Assembly (NCBI GenBank): GCA_032622095.1
Contig: CP136065.1
Coordinates: 118,525,195-118,589,194, forward strand
Length of the DNA stretch: 64,000 nucleotides
Direction: 5' to 3'
DNA from: Siphonodentalium dalli
Taxonomy: Eukaryota > Mollusca > Scaphopoda > Gadilida > Siphonodentaliidae
The notes under the pieces were generated by a model. That model saw only the letters and a list, made by a program, of their open reading frames with translations, had not been told where the DNA came from and ran no database searches. The stretch's first letter is position 1. Every line of letters begins with the position of its first letter. Positions 1-11,250 of the stretch are shown here, one piece after another. Made by a program: the position numbers and the translations under genes.

Positions 1-165
1 TCATATACCACAAATCTTTGAAATCCATTTACATTTGTTCAAGTTATGACTCTTACAAATTCGGGACAGACGGTTGGACGGTACGACGGACAGACGGACA
101 GACGGCTCGACGGACGGACAGAACCCATTACTATATCCCCCGCAAATTTTAAATTTGGCAGAGGA
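1..165. repeat. Fragment of GACGG-rich interspersed repeat
   Basis: The stretch has the same order of parts as the repeat at 4633-5260: a 'ttgttcaagttatga' segment, a GACGGACGG-like simple repeat (about 66-122) and then a C-rich 'tatatcccccgc' segment at 132-143. It is cut by the window edge, so its full structure is unknown. It is probably a diverged member of the same Helitron-like family. Confidence 0.45.
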
Positions 166-540
166 TAAATATACAACAATGTCGCCATAATTTCAAAGCT
201 GCAGTGCCGTCAATTTGTAGAATATACAACGACCCGAAGAGTAACCATGTCGCATCATCCAATGAACTGCCGACTGTTTGCAACATAAGTGCTTATGTTG
301 TCGGAATCTCTTTGATATGCGATCAAAGGTTGTTAACCCATTGGTTGTAGATTAAACTGTGTAAAACAAACACAGTATTCAATAATACCCGGCATTTTCC
401 AATTTCAAAATAAATAATGCAGATTAATCGACGATGGAAATGGTAATCGATTATTGGCTTTATCAACGGTTCATCGATTATACGATTAATCGTGGCACCC
501 CTACCTGCGACGACTTGAAGAAAACTATGTTGTAAGCTAA
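166..540. other. No gene; possible hAT-like terminus
   Basis: No coding sequence is supported here. Positions 447-504 contain repeated 'cgattaatcg'-type segments and finish with the complement of TAGGGGTGCCACG, which resembles the ends of some hAT transposons. No partner end or target duplication was found, so this is only a weak suggestion. Confidence 0.2.
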
Positions 541-2110
541 AATTGGTCACATCTCGATACCACACATCACTTGTGCTGATGATGTAGCTCTGTTAAGCTA
601 TGATGACATTGAACTTGATGCTACCCAAGGTTGAGGACTACTTTCACTATGAAATATACAACATAAATCCAAGTAAAAGCGCTCTCATTTCTTATCAACC
701 ATCAAAGAATGACACTATGATCACCCTCCAATTCGAAGATAAGGACATTCCAATAAATGAGTCTCTTACTCATGTTGGAATCAGCAGGACGAACAAGAGG
801 AATTTGGATGTGGATGTGGTCAAAGAAAAAAATATTTGTGATTTGGGTTTCCCTTCCGACCCTACTTTAATCCCCCTACCCTAAAGTATTTTTAATGTTT
901 TTCAAGAAAATCAATTAAATGTTTTCTCATAAAACACAAAAAACACATTTAAATATCTCAGAATAGGTTGATTTCTAAGTAAAAGTATTGTGTAATATTA
1001 AAATTTATACAAAAATAATCAAAGGTAGTTTTATGTCCATCTTGCAGAGCAAAATACGCACATGAAAAGTCATAAGAATATGTCAAAATACAAAAAATAA
1101 TTAACAAAATAAAATTTCAAGCCTACCTACCGACCCTATTTGTTTCGGCCTGTAACCCAAACCAGACATTTAATTTTCTTTGGCCTGAGAGAAATCAGAG
1201 AGGAAGAAGAACACTGTTTGCATTAATTGGAGCTGGTATGCATGGAAGAAATGGCTTGATTCCTCAAGTCTCAGTGCATCTCTGGAATACGTATATCCTA
1301 CCTAGAATGTTACATGGTTTGGAGGGATACACATCACTACGCAGGAGTTAGAGAAATTGGAAGTATTTCAATGTAGTATATTGAAACGACTACAGTCTCT
1401 ACCACCAATAACATCTTCAGCAGCAGTATAACAGTATGACGGGACAACCTCCAATTGAAGCCTACATTGATAAACAGAGGCTAGGTCTGTTTGGGAGGAT
1501 AACAATGCAGGATTCTTCTATTCAGAGAGAGATAGCCGACAGACAGCTTGCAATGAAGTCTCTGGATAATGACAGTTGGTTTGTAATGGTACAAAGATTG
1601 CTCTGGAAGTGCAAACTACCATCAGTATTTGACCTGTTAGAATCGCCAATGAAGAAAGAGCTATGGAAGAGTCTTGTGGATAAAAACAATCAACTCTTAC
1701 TGTGATGAGCTACTATCAGAAGAGATTAGTAATAAGTCATCGCTTAGATATCTCAACCCTTCTTCGGTCAAGATCAGTTCTGCTCACCACATCTGGACAT
1801 CCATTTGGAACAATCAACATGACATCAGAAGAGCATCTATAAAAGTGAGATTTTTAATCGGGACGTATGTTCTTCAGAGTAATGCTTCTAAATTCTCAAA
1901 TAATCCAGCCATATCAACATGTCAGCTATGTGGAGAGGGCAATGAAACCAGAGAACATCTCATATGCTCATGTCTAGCATCCAGAATGCTCCTGATCGGA
2001 CAGTCTGCATTGAAGAAGTTGACAGTCATCATTTTTCCTACATCATATTATTTATGCTGCTCTGACTGCCTTTCTAACCCAACTAACAACGCCTCACTTC
2101 TCTTCTGAAC
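541..2110 (+). pseudogene. Decayed non-LTR retrotransposon reverse transcriptase
   Basis: This is the 3' half of a LINE-type ORF2. The catalytic palm motif appears as C-A-D-D at 572-583, equivalent to Y/F-A-D-D. In another frame at about 624-825 follow residues typical of the palm and thumb of non-LTR reverse transcriptases, including NPSKSA and a THVGI segment. After an insertion (829-1190) the order continues with GRRTLFALIGAG and a LPRMLHGLE segment (about 1200-1325), then PPIEAYIDKQRLGLFG (1447-1494), an IWTSIWN-type segment, and a terminal zinc-binding C-x2-C-x8-H-x4-C cluster at about 1920-1973. Several frameshifts and stops show that it is dead. The clade (CR1/Jockey-like) cannot be fixed by eye. 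No endonuclease domain is present, so the copy is 5'-truncated, as is usual for LINEs. Confidence 0.85.
829..1190. repeat. Insertion splitting the LINE fragment
   Basis: The conserved LINE protein order is interrupted between the segment ending VDVVKEK (about 828) and the segment starting GRRTLF (about 1200). The intervening AT-rich stretch has loosely inverted ends ('ttgggtttccc' near 843 and 'gtaacccaa' near 1151) and no coding potential. It is probably a small non-autonomous element. Its exact ends and target duplication are not resolved. Confidence 0.45.
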
Positions 2111-2706
2111 CTGTCTACACACTCTGTATTGACTCGCAGCAAACAGACAATGCAATAGAACAATGGAGTATAGAATACATATTTGAACTTCACCAGTGTT
2201 GATAATTATTTCTGGTGAAGTCGTTAAGCATCCTTAACATCTTTTTTATGAAGAATCCTTTATATATTATAATTCAATATAAAATACACTCCAGATGGAG
2301 GTGCTGCGCAAAATTACGGCAGGAATTTACAAATGAAGACTGAAGCAAAGTGCCTGATGAGAAATGCAAAGTTTTACTTTTAGCAACCAAAACATGAAAT
2401 TTGCATGAGAAATGTTGGTAAATTTAATTCTCAGAATGATACTTTTTGACCATATCTGGTCAGGTATGATAACTTTTGTGCATTTTCTAGTATTAGCGCG
2501 AAAGTATTGCATTCACAGCTCGATGAACTATGTATTTATGAGTAGGCAGAGTTTTCATTAAGGCATCAGCCAATGAAAAGTTGTTAGAATTGATTTCGGC
2601 GAGAAATCAGTGGAATGTAGTCACTTCTAGTCCTAGCTTTGTTGGGTCAGCACACACAATTTTTTTTCTCATCATTAAAACAATCGCATATTGGGAGCTT
2701 TTCATC
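2111..2706. other. AT-rich stretch without recognised gene
   Basis: The first part is probably the decayed 3' untranslated region of the LINE remnant. I see no RNA gene, clear repeat boundary or conserved coding sequence in the rest. Confidence 0.4.
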
Positions 2707-2907
2707 ATGGAACAACATCAGAATGATGAAGCTACACCGATTCCAGAGCTGATACAAAGAGCAGTAGATGCGGCAGTCCAGCGATCGCAGAATGGAATGC
2801 TAATGGAGCTGAAACAGCTATTGGCAGTTGAGTTGGGAGGACTTTACACGAAGATAAGTAATACCCAAGGGGGTCAATGTTGTCGAAAAATCACAACAAA
2901 GCGATAG
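2707..2907 (+). CDS. Short unassigned ORF, possibly retroelement-derived
   Basis: From the methionine at 2707 the frame encodes about 66 residues: an acidic start (MEQHQNDEATPIPELIQ) followed by an amphipathic stretch (AVDAAVQRSQ, LMELKQLLAVEL) that could form a coiled coil. The composition is more protein-like than its surroundings and recalls the beginning of gag or ORF1 proteins of retroelements. I do not recognise a specific family. It ends soon after without continuation in any frame, so it may be a 5' remnant. Chance is a real alternative at this length. Confidence 0.2.
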   Translation: MEQHQNDEATPIPELIQRAVDAAVQRSQNGMLMELKQLLAVELGGLYTKISNTQGGQCCRKITTKR

Positions 2908-4224
2908 TCGCAGCCCATGCTAATTTAATTAAATGAGGCGTAACCAGACAAATAAGCTCAATGTCAAGTGGCTATTATCCCAAGCTAATTACGCAATGTG
3001 TTTTCATTGAGAGACATTTATTCATGATTTATTCATGATTAATTATTTAACCTCATTGAATAACAGCGAGACCAAATGGTTTGAATCAAAACACGTGGTA
3101 TTCAAGACAATTATCACGTTCATAAGCTTTGAAGTTATAGCTGACAATTGCGAATTCCCCAAGGTGTCAAAACCACTCTGTGTTTCATTGTGTACTTATC
3201 ACAACATTGCTGCCACTTTCTGGCCATTTTTGATGTGTGATACTTGATCACTTGATACTCAATTGTTTTCCATTGAGTAATTATCAGGGCATGTTTTTAT
3301 TTTCAACAGAGGACACCGGACTCTATACTTTGAAATATATTTAAAATGGTGTTGTTAATGAATAGAATTATCCCCCCTTCTCATAACGTGAAACAAACGG
3401 AAATATTTTTATTTTTTTCGGGAAACATTGGCGTTTTTCTTACCAGTTCTTGGTGGCTAGTAACAGATAGTTGGTAGGTAGTTAATGCCTACAAGCTGAT
3501 AGCAAATACTTACCGCCGCTGAAATTTAACAAAATTTGTGGTGGGCCTAAACTGGAATATACCCACGTGCATGGAATTTGACCAAAAGATATGGGTGAGC
3601 ATAAACACGGGCAAGGGCCTCAATTGAGCCGAGTCAGTACGATAATATCGGGACCAAATGAGCTGCTGTGAAACTTTTCACCACATCGTCAGACGAAAAT
3701 GTGCATTGGAGTTTCCTAACTGATGGAAAATCCAAGAAATGACATAAAATATGTGACAATCACTGAAATTAAGAATCCTGCTTCTGGTATAAACAGCTGA
3801 TTTGCTGAAGAAATACTGTATATTAATTCTCAACAAAACAAAACAAAACAAAAAAACAAAACAAATTATGGATGTTAAGACCTTGTAGGTGGTTTGCATA
3901 CAGTATGTGATAGCACAACTATACTGTTCATTATGACAGTTTGATTTACAATTTTACATACTGGGTATACTCTTATACTGTCTGTTTTGTTACAGGCCGG
4001 TACAGGTTATTACATACACCACTGAATACATGTGACGGTCAGTCAATAAAGTATCCATTCTTTCAATAAGATAACGAAGTCAGACAAATGGATTGTAGTA
4101 AATCAGTCTCGAGAAGACTTGGTATACTATAATTGAGATTAAATACTTTTATTTGTTGAGGACTTAGCAATATTGATGATAGCTTCTTGTGTATAAATCA
4201 GTCCCTAGATGGATGAGACGATAA
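2908..4224. other. Gene-free stretch with short A-rich simple repeat
   Basis: No coding or RNA gene is supported. A short (AAAAC)n-like simple repeat lies at 3832-3865, and short direct repeats such as 'attcatgatt' occur near 3021-3040. The rest is unremarkable AT-rich sequence. Confidence 0.4.
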
Positions 4225-4563
4225 ATGACATCTAGAACAAATTGGTATTGTTCAGGTAAAATGACATTTGCAATTGTTCCAAAATTGAAAACCGATGAGA
4301 CAATACCAAACCCACCATACATGTTAATGTTATTTGACATTCAGATTAGCACAATTTTGAAGAGTCGTGCCATTGTGAAAGAGAGGGTACATCCTACATG
4401 TATAATCACAACTAATGGCGGGTACCGTGGATTGTGGAAGTCATTTCAGGACCCATATATTAAATCGTGTCAAAAGGCACATAAATTATTTGGGAAATAC
4501 AGTTGTCATATAAACAAACGACATAAGTTTGTCTTCGCTCCTCAGACAAAATATCCATGTTGA
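4225..4563 (+). CDS. Unassigned 112-codon ORF
   Basis: An open frame of 112 codons begins MTSRTNWYC and ends with a stop just before the Helitron-like repeat at 4633. It has no signal peptide, obvious transmembrane segment or motif that I recognise. Cysteine, histidine and lysine residues near the end (HINKRHKFVF) form no standard zinc-finger spacing. It may be a fragment of an old transposon gene or a chance ORF. Confidence 0.13.
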   Translation: MTSRTNWYCSGKMTFAIVPKLKTDETIPNPPYMLMLFDIQISTILKSRAIVKERVHPTCIITTNGGYRGLWKSFQDPYIKSCQKAHKLFGKYSCHINKRHKFVFAPQTKYPC

Positions 4564-4632
4564 CATACCGTTACATGTATACCAGTACATTGATCCGAAT
4601 CACAATGTCAGATGTGAGGTTGGAAGTATCAA

Positions 4633-5260
4633 CAAGAGGTATGCACTCGGGTGCTAGCATACCCCCACCGTGGCAAATTCAACCCGCATTATCCGTAAAC
4701 CCAACAAAAAAGATTTTTAACTTTAAAGAAAAATTCGGACTACTAATATCGATATTGTGTCACAAGAAGCTTGTACAGAAAAAATTATTCAAATTGGTTC
4801 ATATTTGTTAAAGTTATTAAGTCGGACAGAATTTTCTAAGTCCAAATAAGTCGAAAATGAAGTGTAATATTACGAAAAACAGTCTGAGCCAATCCCTAGC
4901 CATATCATGTAGAGAGGGTATTGTGAGAAACATGTATACCAAAAATTATTGAAATCGGTTCATATTTGTTAAAGTTATTAAGTCGGACAGAATTTTCTAA
5001 GTCAAAATAAGTTGAAAATGAGGCGTAACTTTAAAAAAAAAGTCGGACCGAACAGCAATTAGCATCATGCGGAGAGGCAGTCCTAATGAGAGTGCATACA
5101 AAAAATTATTGAAATCGGTTCATAGTTGTTCGAGTTATGAGGTCGGACGGACGGATGGACGAACGGACAGAGAAAGCGTGACGGACGGATGGACGGATGG
5201 ACAGACAGACGCAGTCAATCCAGTATACCCCCCATTTTCTTCGAAAGTGGGGGTATAATA
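4633..5260 (-). mobile_element. Helitron-like repeat with tandem core
   Basis: Read on the minus strand, the element ends with a small hairpin (stem GCAC/GTGC at about 4643-4654) followed by ACCTCTTGT. This is comparable to the hairpin plus ACCTCTAGT end of the copies at 7184 and 9777. Its core holds three diverged copies of a unit of about 150-180 bp marked by 'aaattggttcatatttgtt' and 'aagtcggacag' (about 4780, 4951 and 5105). Next come a GGACGGACGGATGG simple repeat and a strong C/G hairpin ('tacccccc...gggggta') at 5224-5256. Hairpin, tandem core and microsatellite are the known layout of non-autonomous Helitron-like (pearl/HINE-type) repeats. It carries no protein. Confidence 0.55.
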
Positions 5261-5897
5261 ACAAAAAATAGAAACATGTTGCAGTATGTCAGACATTGTC
5301 AGTTATGTGTAACTTCTCTAAATGAACTTTCCGATATTTGCCACATCATCAAATGGAGAGACAGTTCATTATGTGCATGGAAAATACATCCCTAGCAATA
5401 TGCCCTGGACGCATTGATAAATTGTTAAGACAATATGTTTCCATATGTTTTTTCCACCCGTTTCCAATTGTGTAATATGTTCGGATTAATTCACATACAG
5501 AAATATTTGACCAAACTCATTCTTATACAATGACTTGGACTATCAGTATAGTATACTAGTAACTCACCAGTGACCCTGACAGTGTTGCTATCCAGTTTGC
5601 TGGAGATGTTCGAATTCCTCGGAGGATTTGACAATTCCAGTGGAGGAAATCTACTAACATACCATGACAAAATAAGCAATATGAATCCATCAATGTTCAA
5701 ACTAATTGCATACCTCATGTAAGGGTTTACATGTACAGAACAGAGGGTTTTTCAGAACAATATATCGAACATTACTCCAAGGTTATCAAAGAGACTAGGA
5801 TTGGAATATTTCAAAATTACATACAGTACTAGACTACTAGTAGCTTGTGTCACCACGACAGATTGATACCGTCATACCGATAAAGCCTTTTTGAGGG
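5261..5897. other. No recognised feature
   Basis: The stretch is AT-rich with only short unconvincing frames on both strands. I see no repeat boundary or RNA signature. Confidence 0.4.
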
Positions 5898-7116
5898 ATT
5901 GCTAATTTGGCTGAATTATTTACTTCTCGGCAACATAAAACTAAACTCTGTTTTATCAAGAGGTACCTTTTGGACCTTTGGATATACATGTAGCACCATA
6001 ACATGTAAGTTCTGGAAAGGATAGAACATTATCATTCTAAACAAGGGAAGACAAATTGCTCTTAGCAACAAATGAACCACATAACTTGCCAACTATATCC
6101 TATTGGATTGTACATTGTACATGTACAGTCATAAATAGGCTTCGTCTCTGACATTCCAACACAGACGAAAGAGAAAGCTAAAAATGTGAGGACACCCAAT
6201 TATGACTATTGGTCCTTTGAATTGTGGGCATTGATTTAAAGGAATACCTATTTATAGAATTATTTAACATGCAGATTGGCCTCAATCATCAATTGTTAAT
6301 TTCTTTGTGAAGAATATACGGTAGACATTGATATCCTGGAGACGATATTTATGGTTTTCGTTTACTCCTTACGTCGACGAACCTGGACTTGTGTGCCTTG
6401 GTACATATATGCACATATACCAGGAAAAGAGAGGGAGGTACATTCTTGTACATGTCAAACTGTATACCCTGTATATGCGATTGGAATACATACTATAGAT
6501 GTATGGATTGCTAATTTGGCTGAATTATTTACTTCTCGGCAACATAAAACTAAACTCTGTTTTATCAAGAGGTACCTTTTGGACCTTTGGATATACATGT
6601 AGCACCATAACATGTAATTTCTGGAAAGGATAGAACATTATCATTCTAAACAAGGGAAGACAAATTGCTCTTAGCAACAAATGAACCACATAACTTGCCA
6701 ACTATATCCTATTGGATTGTACATTGTACATGTACAGTCATAAATAGGCTTCGTCTCTGACATTCCAACACAGACGAAAGAGAAAGCTAAAAATGTGAGG
6801 ACACCCAATTATGACTATTGGTCCTTTGAATTGTGGGCATTGATTTAAAGGAATACCTATTTATAGAATTATTTAACATGCAGATTGGCCTCAATCATCA
6901 ATTGTTAATTTCTTTGTGAAGAATATACGGTAGACATTTATATCCTGGAGACGATATTTATGGTTTTCGTTTACTCCTTACGTCGACGAACCTGGACTTG
7001 TGTGCCTTGGTACATATATGCACATATACCAGGAAAAGAGAGGGAGGTACATTCTTGTACATGTCAAACTGTATACCCTGTATATGCGATTGGAATACAT
7101 ACTATAGATGTATGGA
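5898..7116 (+). repeat. Near-perfect 609-bp direct tandem duplication
   Basis: The segment starting 'ggattgctaatttgg' at 5898 recurs at 6507 and can be followed base by base to about 7116. I noticed only two differences: G/T in 'acatgtaagttc' (6008 against 6617) and G/T in 'acattgatatc' (6329 against 6938). The period is 609 bp. The unit encodes nothing recognisable. Such identity indicates a very recent duplication or an assembly error that joined two haplotypes. Confidence 0.9.
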
Positions 7117-7183
7117 ATCTGGACGGTATATATTGGGATTGACCCACAAAAACTTCTGCAAACTTCATCAGACCACAGCAAAA

Positions 7184-7951
7184 CTAGAGGTGTGACTGTC
7201 CCAATGAGACTACGGATACCCCCCTGTTTTTAAAATACTAAGATGTTTCACATGTCAGTAAACATTTAGTTAAATAATAAAATAACAGTTCCCATTGCGG
7301 GTGTACAACCATAACCCTAATCTTATACCTATTGACCGAAAAATGTAGGAATAAAAGCTTGGACAAAATTATGTATGTTGCGAAAAAGGGGAATAACTCC
7401 ACACAAAAAATGTCGGACAGACGTCATAATCGCAGGTGCACAGGTTCCCATGGTACTAAATATCAGTGCCAAGATTTAAAAACATTGACCGAAAAATGTA
7501 GGAATAAAAGCTCGGACAAAATTATGCATGTTGCAAAAAAAATTCTAAGTCGAAAAAGGGGGATAACTCCACCAAAAAATGTCGGACAGACGTCATAATC
7601 GCAGGTGCACAAGTTCCCATGGTACTAAATATCTGTGCCACGTTTTAAACAAATTGACCAAAAAATGTAGGAATAAAAGCTCGGACAAAATTATGCATGT
7701 TGCAAAAAAAATTCTAAGTCGAAAAAGGGGGATAACTCCACCAAAAAAAGTCGGACAAACGTCATAATCGCAGGTGCACAGTTTCCCATGGTGGTTGATG
7801 TCTGTGCCAAGTTTCACGGAAATTGATAAAAAAACGACTGAGAAAAACTCCGGACAAATTTTTGTCCACGGACGGACGACGGACGGACGACGGACGGACG
7901 GACAAGCTGACTCCAGTATACCCCCCCTAACTTCGTTGCGGGGGGTATAAT
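7184..7951 (-). mobile_element. Helitron-like repeat, copy 1
   Basis: On the minus strand the 3' end reads hairpin (GTCTCATTGGGAC, one mismatch in the stem), a 10-nt spacer, then CTAG followed by T. This is the arrangement of a Helitron terminus. The core has three tandem units of about 150-170 bp starting 'attgaccgaaaaatgtagg' (about 7331, 7483 and 7651). The other end carries (GGACGGAC)n at about 7868-7902 and a strong hairpin of C7/G7 arms at 7921-7946. It lacks the canonical 5' TC, which fits Helentron/HINE-type elements better than classical Helitrons. A sister copy lies at 9777-10564 in the same orientation. No protein is encoded. Confidence 0.65.
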
Positions 7952-9776
7952 TACAGCACAATACACCAACCAGAAGGAAGATATATCTCTGGTCCAAGGC
8001 AGACATGAATGAGTTATCTTTAGCAACAAGGATCCAGACAGCATTTCAGACTCCATGAAAGACTATATAGTCTGGTCGTTGAGACTTGATTTTGAGGTGA
8101 ACCTAGAACAAATTGTTTACAGGCTGTTTTCGGTGTCATTCGATGCGGAAAAGCATCAGGAACAACATATCCAAAATCCGCAAAAATCCGCGTTGGGGAA
8201 ACTTCAGGCCTTCGATTATGAGGCGTGCGATCGCGCTCGCGCACCATAGCACGCCTGAAATTAAATCTTGGCGAGTAATTAATCACACTCCTCGGCGATA
8301 TTCGGCGCACGATTGAAAAAGGGTTTATAATAACGATCAACCTTGTTTGCTGGAGAAGACTGACAGACATGCCGTATACGACGGAAGTAATTGTTTTAAG
8401 TTTTGCGCATGCGCTAGAACATTATTATAGTCAGGTGCGTTTAGCGATGTCGTCGCATTCGTATGTAGGTCTGAGTAATTCTCGGCTAGATATTGTTACC
8501 AACATGACATATTTAAATTAATCCCACCGTGCACCCCATCACCAATGCAATGTAATTTTGGTACCATGATTGTGTTGCGTTCTAAATGAAGCCGCCCCGA
8601 TGGGCGGTGAAGATGAATAGAAATTGAAACTTGAGTTCGGGGCAATCAAACATTATTTTTTTAAATATCGATAGTTCACACAACAGGAAACTCTCATGTG
8701 GTTACATGGTCTCTGACCGCATTTCATAACAACTTACATCCAACGGAGGCATTACGACGCAATACGAGAATGGAGTTTTAATTACTTCAATGTGGAGAAT
8801 ACATGTGTACAAGATCATGAAGATGAATCACAATGGTGATAAAATTGATTTAATTTTGAGTCTTCGTTTGTCATTTTATACCCCCGAAATATCCAGCAAA
8901 ATCACACGCCTGGGTTTCAGGTTAGGCGAGTGACCAACCACACTCCTGCATTTTACAGAATCGAAGGCCTGAAACTTTGTTATCCACGATGACGTCTAAC
9001 ATGGTTGCCTATACTACATCAGTTCTCGATATAAGTCATTATACGATATATAGTGGCATCAGAATTATGCCGTTGTATCAGTTTGTGTTAAATTAGAATG
9101 CGGGAGCGAGTAGAGTGACACGGACAAAAAAATTATACAATCGTGGCCATGAAATGGCTGTCAAAATGGCCACAACTCCAAACCATACCACGTAGAACGC
9201 AACATATTGGGTAACCACATAAGAGTGAAATACGTATTGGCAATATACAAGTCGGTTGTTAAATATCTTTAAAGGTACACACAGCATTAAAACAGATCAA
9301 TCTGAAGGATCATCGGTCATTGCACAGCAAGTCAACCGCCCAATGATTTACGTCTTTAACGTTTGGGTGTTCTGCTTATCCAACATCCAACTGTTGGGCA
9401 AAACAAAAATAGCTTGTGCATGCAACACACGAACTAATGTTTCGCCTCACAGTGCATGGTAGTTTCATTCGGCATGGTGATTAAATATTGAATGCAACGC
9501 CGAAATTTAAGTGCATACTCTAGAGGTATAAATACTAGTTATATTTCCGGAATTGTCAACACTCCCGGTGATAATAAACGATACACGTATGTCGCAATGG
9601 TTATTATACTGTAAAGAAACACTCATATCTTCAATGGATTAGCACCGAATCTCACCAGGTCAAAGAGACTGTACATAGTACATTGTATGTAAGACTAATT
9701 TTCATTCTGCTACCAACCCGGTTTCTTAGTAGACAATTTTGTTAAAATTACTTCAGTGGCCACTTTACAACTAGAA
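7952..9776. other. Gene-free spacer with mosaic repeated motifs
   Basis: No gene is supported. The segment 'cttcaggccttcgatt' near 8203 recurs inverted near 8964. A 'cgcctg...ggcgagt...cacactcct' pattern occurs in direct orientation near 8252-8295 and 8909-8954. These pieces suggest a broken older repeat. A GC-rich knot 'gcgatcgcgctcgcgc' lies at about 8227-8242. Confidence 0.35.
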
Positions 9777-10564
9777 CTAGAGGTGTGACTGTCCCAATGG
9801 GACTACGGATACCCCCCTGTTTTTAAAATACTAAGATGTTTCACATGTCAGTAAACATATAGTTAAATAATAAAATAACAGTTCCCATTGCAGGTGTACA
9901 ACCATAACCCTAATCTTATACCTATTGACCGAAAAATGTAGGAATAAAAGCTTGGACAAAATTATGTATGTTGCGAAAAAATTTCTAAGTCGAAAAAGGG
10001 GAATAACTCCACACAAAAAATGTCGGACAGACGTCATAATCGCAGGTGCACAGGTTCCCATGGTACTAAATATCAGTGCCAAGATTAAAAAACATTGACC
10101 GAAAAATGTAGGAATAAAAGCTCGGACAAAATTATGCATGTTGCAAACAAAATTCTAAGTCGAAAAAGGGGGATAACTCCACCAAAAAATGTCGGACAGA
10201 CGTCATAATCGCAGGTGCACAAGTTCCCATGGTACTAAATATGTGTGCCACGTTTCAAACAAATTGACCGAAAAATGTAGGAATAAAAGCTCGGACAAAA
10301 GTATACATGTTGCGAAAATTTCTAAGTCGAAAAAGGGGGGATAACTCCACCAAAAAAAGTCGGACAAACGTCATAATCGCAGGTGCACAGGTTCCCATGG
10401 TGGTTGATGTCTGTGCCACGTTTCACGGAAATTGATAAAAAAAACGACTGAGAAAAACTCCGGACAAATTTGTGTCCACGGACGACGGACGACGGACGGA
10501 CGACGGACGGACGGACAAGCTGACTCCAGTATACCCCCCCTAACTTCGTTGCGGGGGGTATAAT
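9777..10564 (-). mobile_element. Helitron-like repeat, copy 2
   Basis: This copy matches 7184-7951 closely along its whole length. On the minus strand its 3' end has a perfect 6-bp hairpin, GTCCCATTGGGAC, then AGTCACACCT, CTAG and T. Three core units begin near 9924, 10095 and 10262. The GGACGAC simple repeat and the C7/G7 hairpin (about 10531-10560) close the other end. Direct orientation and shared length with copy 1 suggest two insertions of one family rather than a segmental duplication, because their flanks differ. Confidence 0.65.
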
Positions 10565-10588
10565 AAGTGAGCTCTGAAGTCTAAAGAT

Positions 10589-10949
10589 TATCAATATGGA
10601 CATATCAGGTAATTGATAATTTATGAAATAAAATTAAAAAATTTGATTTATCAAGTTAAGATTTTATGAATAAATTATAATTACCTGATATGTCCATGAC
10701 CCACCCATCCTCCCCTATGAAGTTAGCATTCTAGGCGGCTTATTGTTCGCCTCAGATGAATGACTCGATTGGGGTTTGGTGCGGTGTTTTCGTTCGCTTC
10801 CGGTTTTTCAAAAACACGGAATGGAAAAGCGGAACGAACCGCACCGCGTAAATCCGGTAAGCTGAAGTTACCTTATCAATATGGACATATCAGGTAATTA
10901 TAATTTATTCATAAAATCTTAAATTGATAAATCAAATTTTTTAATTTGC
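10589..10949. repeat. Fold-back MITE with an extra inverted arm
   Basis: The segment 'tggacatatcaggtaatt' occurs at about 10597, inverted at about 10679-10697, and again in direct orientation at about 10881. The 70 bp ending at 10697 is the reverse complement of 10881-10949, so this is a long stem with about 180 bp between the arms. The enclosed sequence contains a second imperfect hairpin rich in G/C (about 10777-10850, 'tttggtgcggtg' against 'cgaaccgcacc'). It is probably a non-autonomous DNA transposon that has rearranged or inserted into itself. Confidence 0.6.
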
Positions 10950-11225
10950 AGGATACCGACATATTTTTTCGTTACCAAAAACAGGGTCGCGAGTAGAATT
11001 TGGTGGCTTGCAAATAACTTGCAGGATACCCACATATTTTTTCGCTAACAAAAACAGGGTCGCGAGTAGAATTTGGTGGCTTGCAAGTAGTTTGCAGGAT
11101 ACCGACATATTTTTTCGCCACCCAAAACATGGTCGCGAGTAAAAATTTGGTGGCTTGCAAGTAATTTGCAGGATACCGACATATTTTTTTGCTACCAAAA
11201 ACATGGTTGTGAGTAAACAAATTTT
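10945..11225. repeat. 73-bp tandem repeat, about 3.8 units
   Basis: Units start with 'tttgcaggatac' at about 10945, 11018, 11091 and 11165 and contain 'gacatattttttcg' and 'gtcgcgagtaga'. Spacing is 73-74 bp and the last unit is cut. The array directly precedes the gag-like reading frame at 11251, so it could be part of that element's upstream region or simply its insertion site. Confidence 0.8.
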
Positions 11226-11250
11226 ATTTACTATCAAATCAGAAAATAGA

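Noticed and set aside
7332-8006. Short frames in the tandem-core repeats at 7.3-8.0 kb and 9.8-10.6 kb
   Set aside because: They duplicate with the 150-170-bp units and cross the simple repeat and hairpin, so they are not genes.
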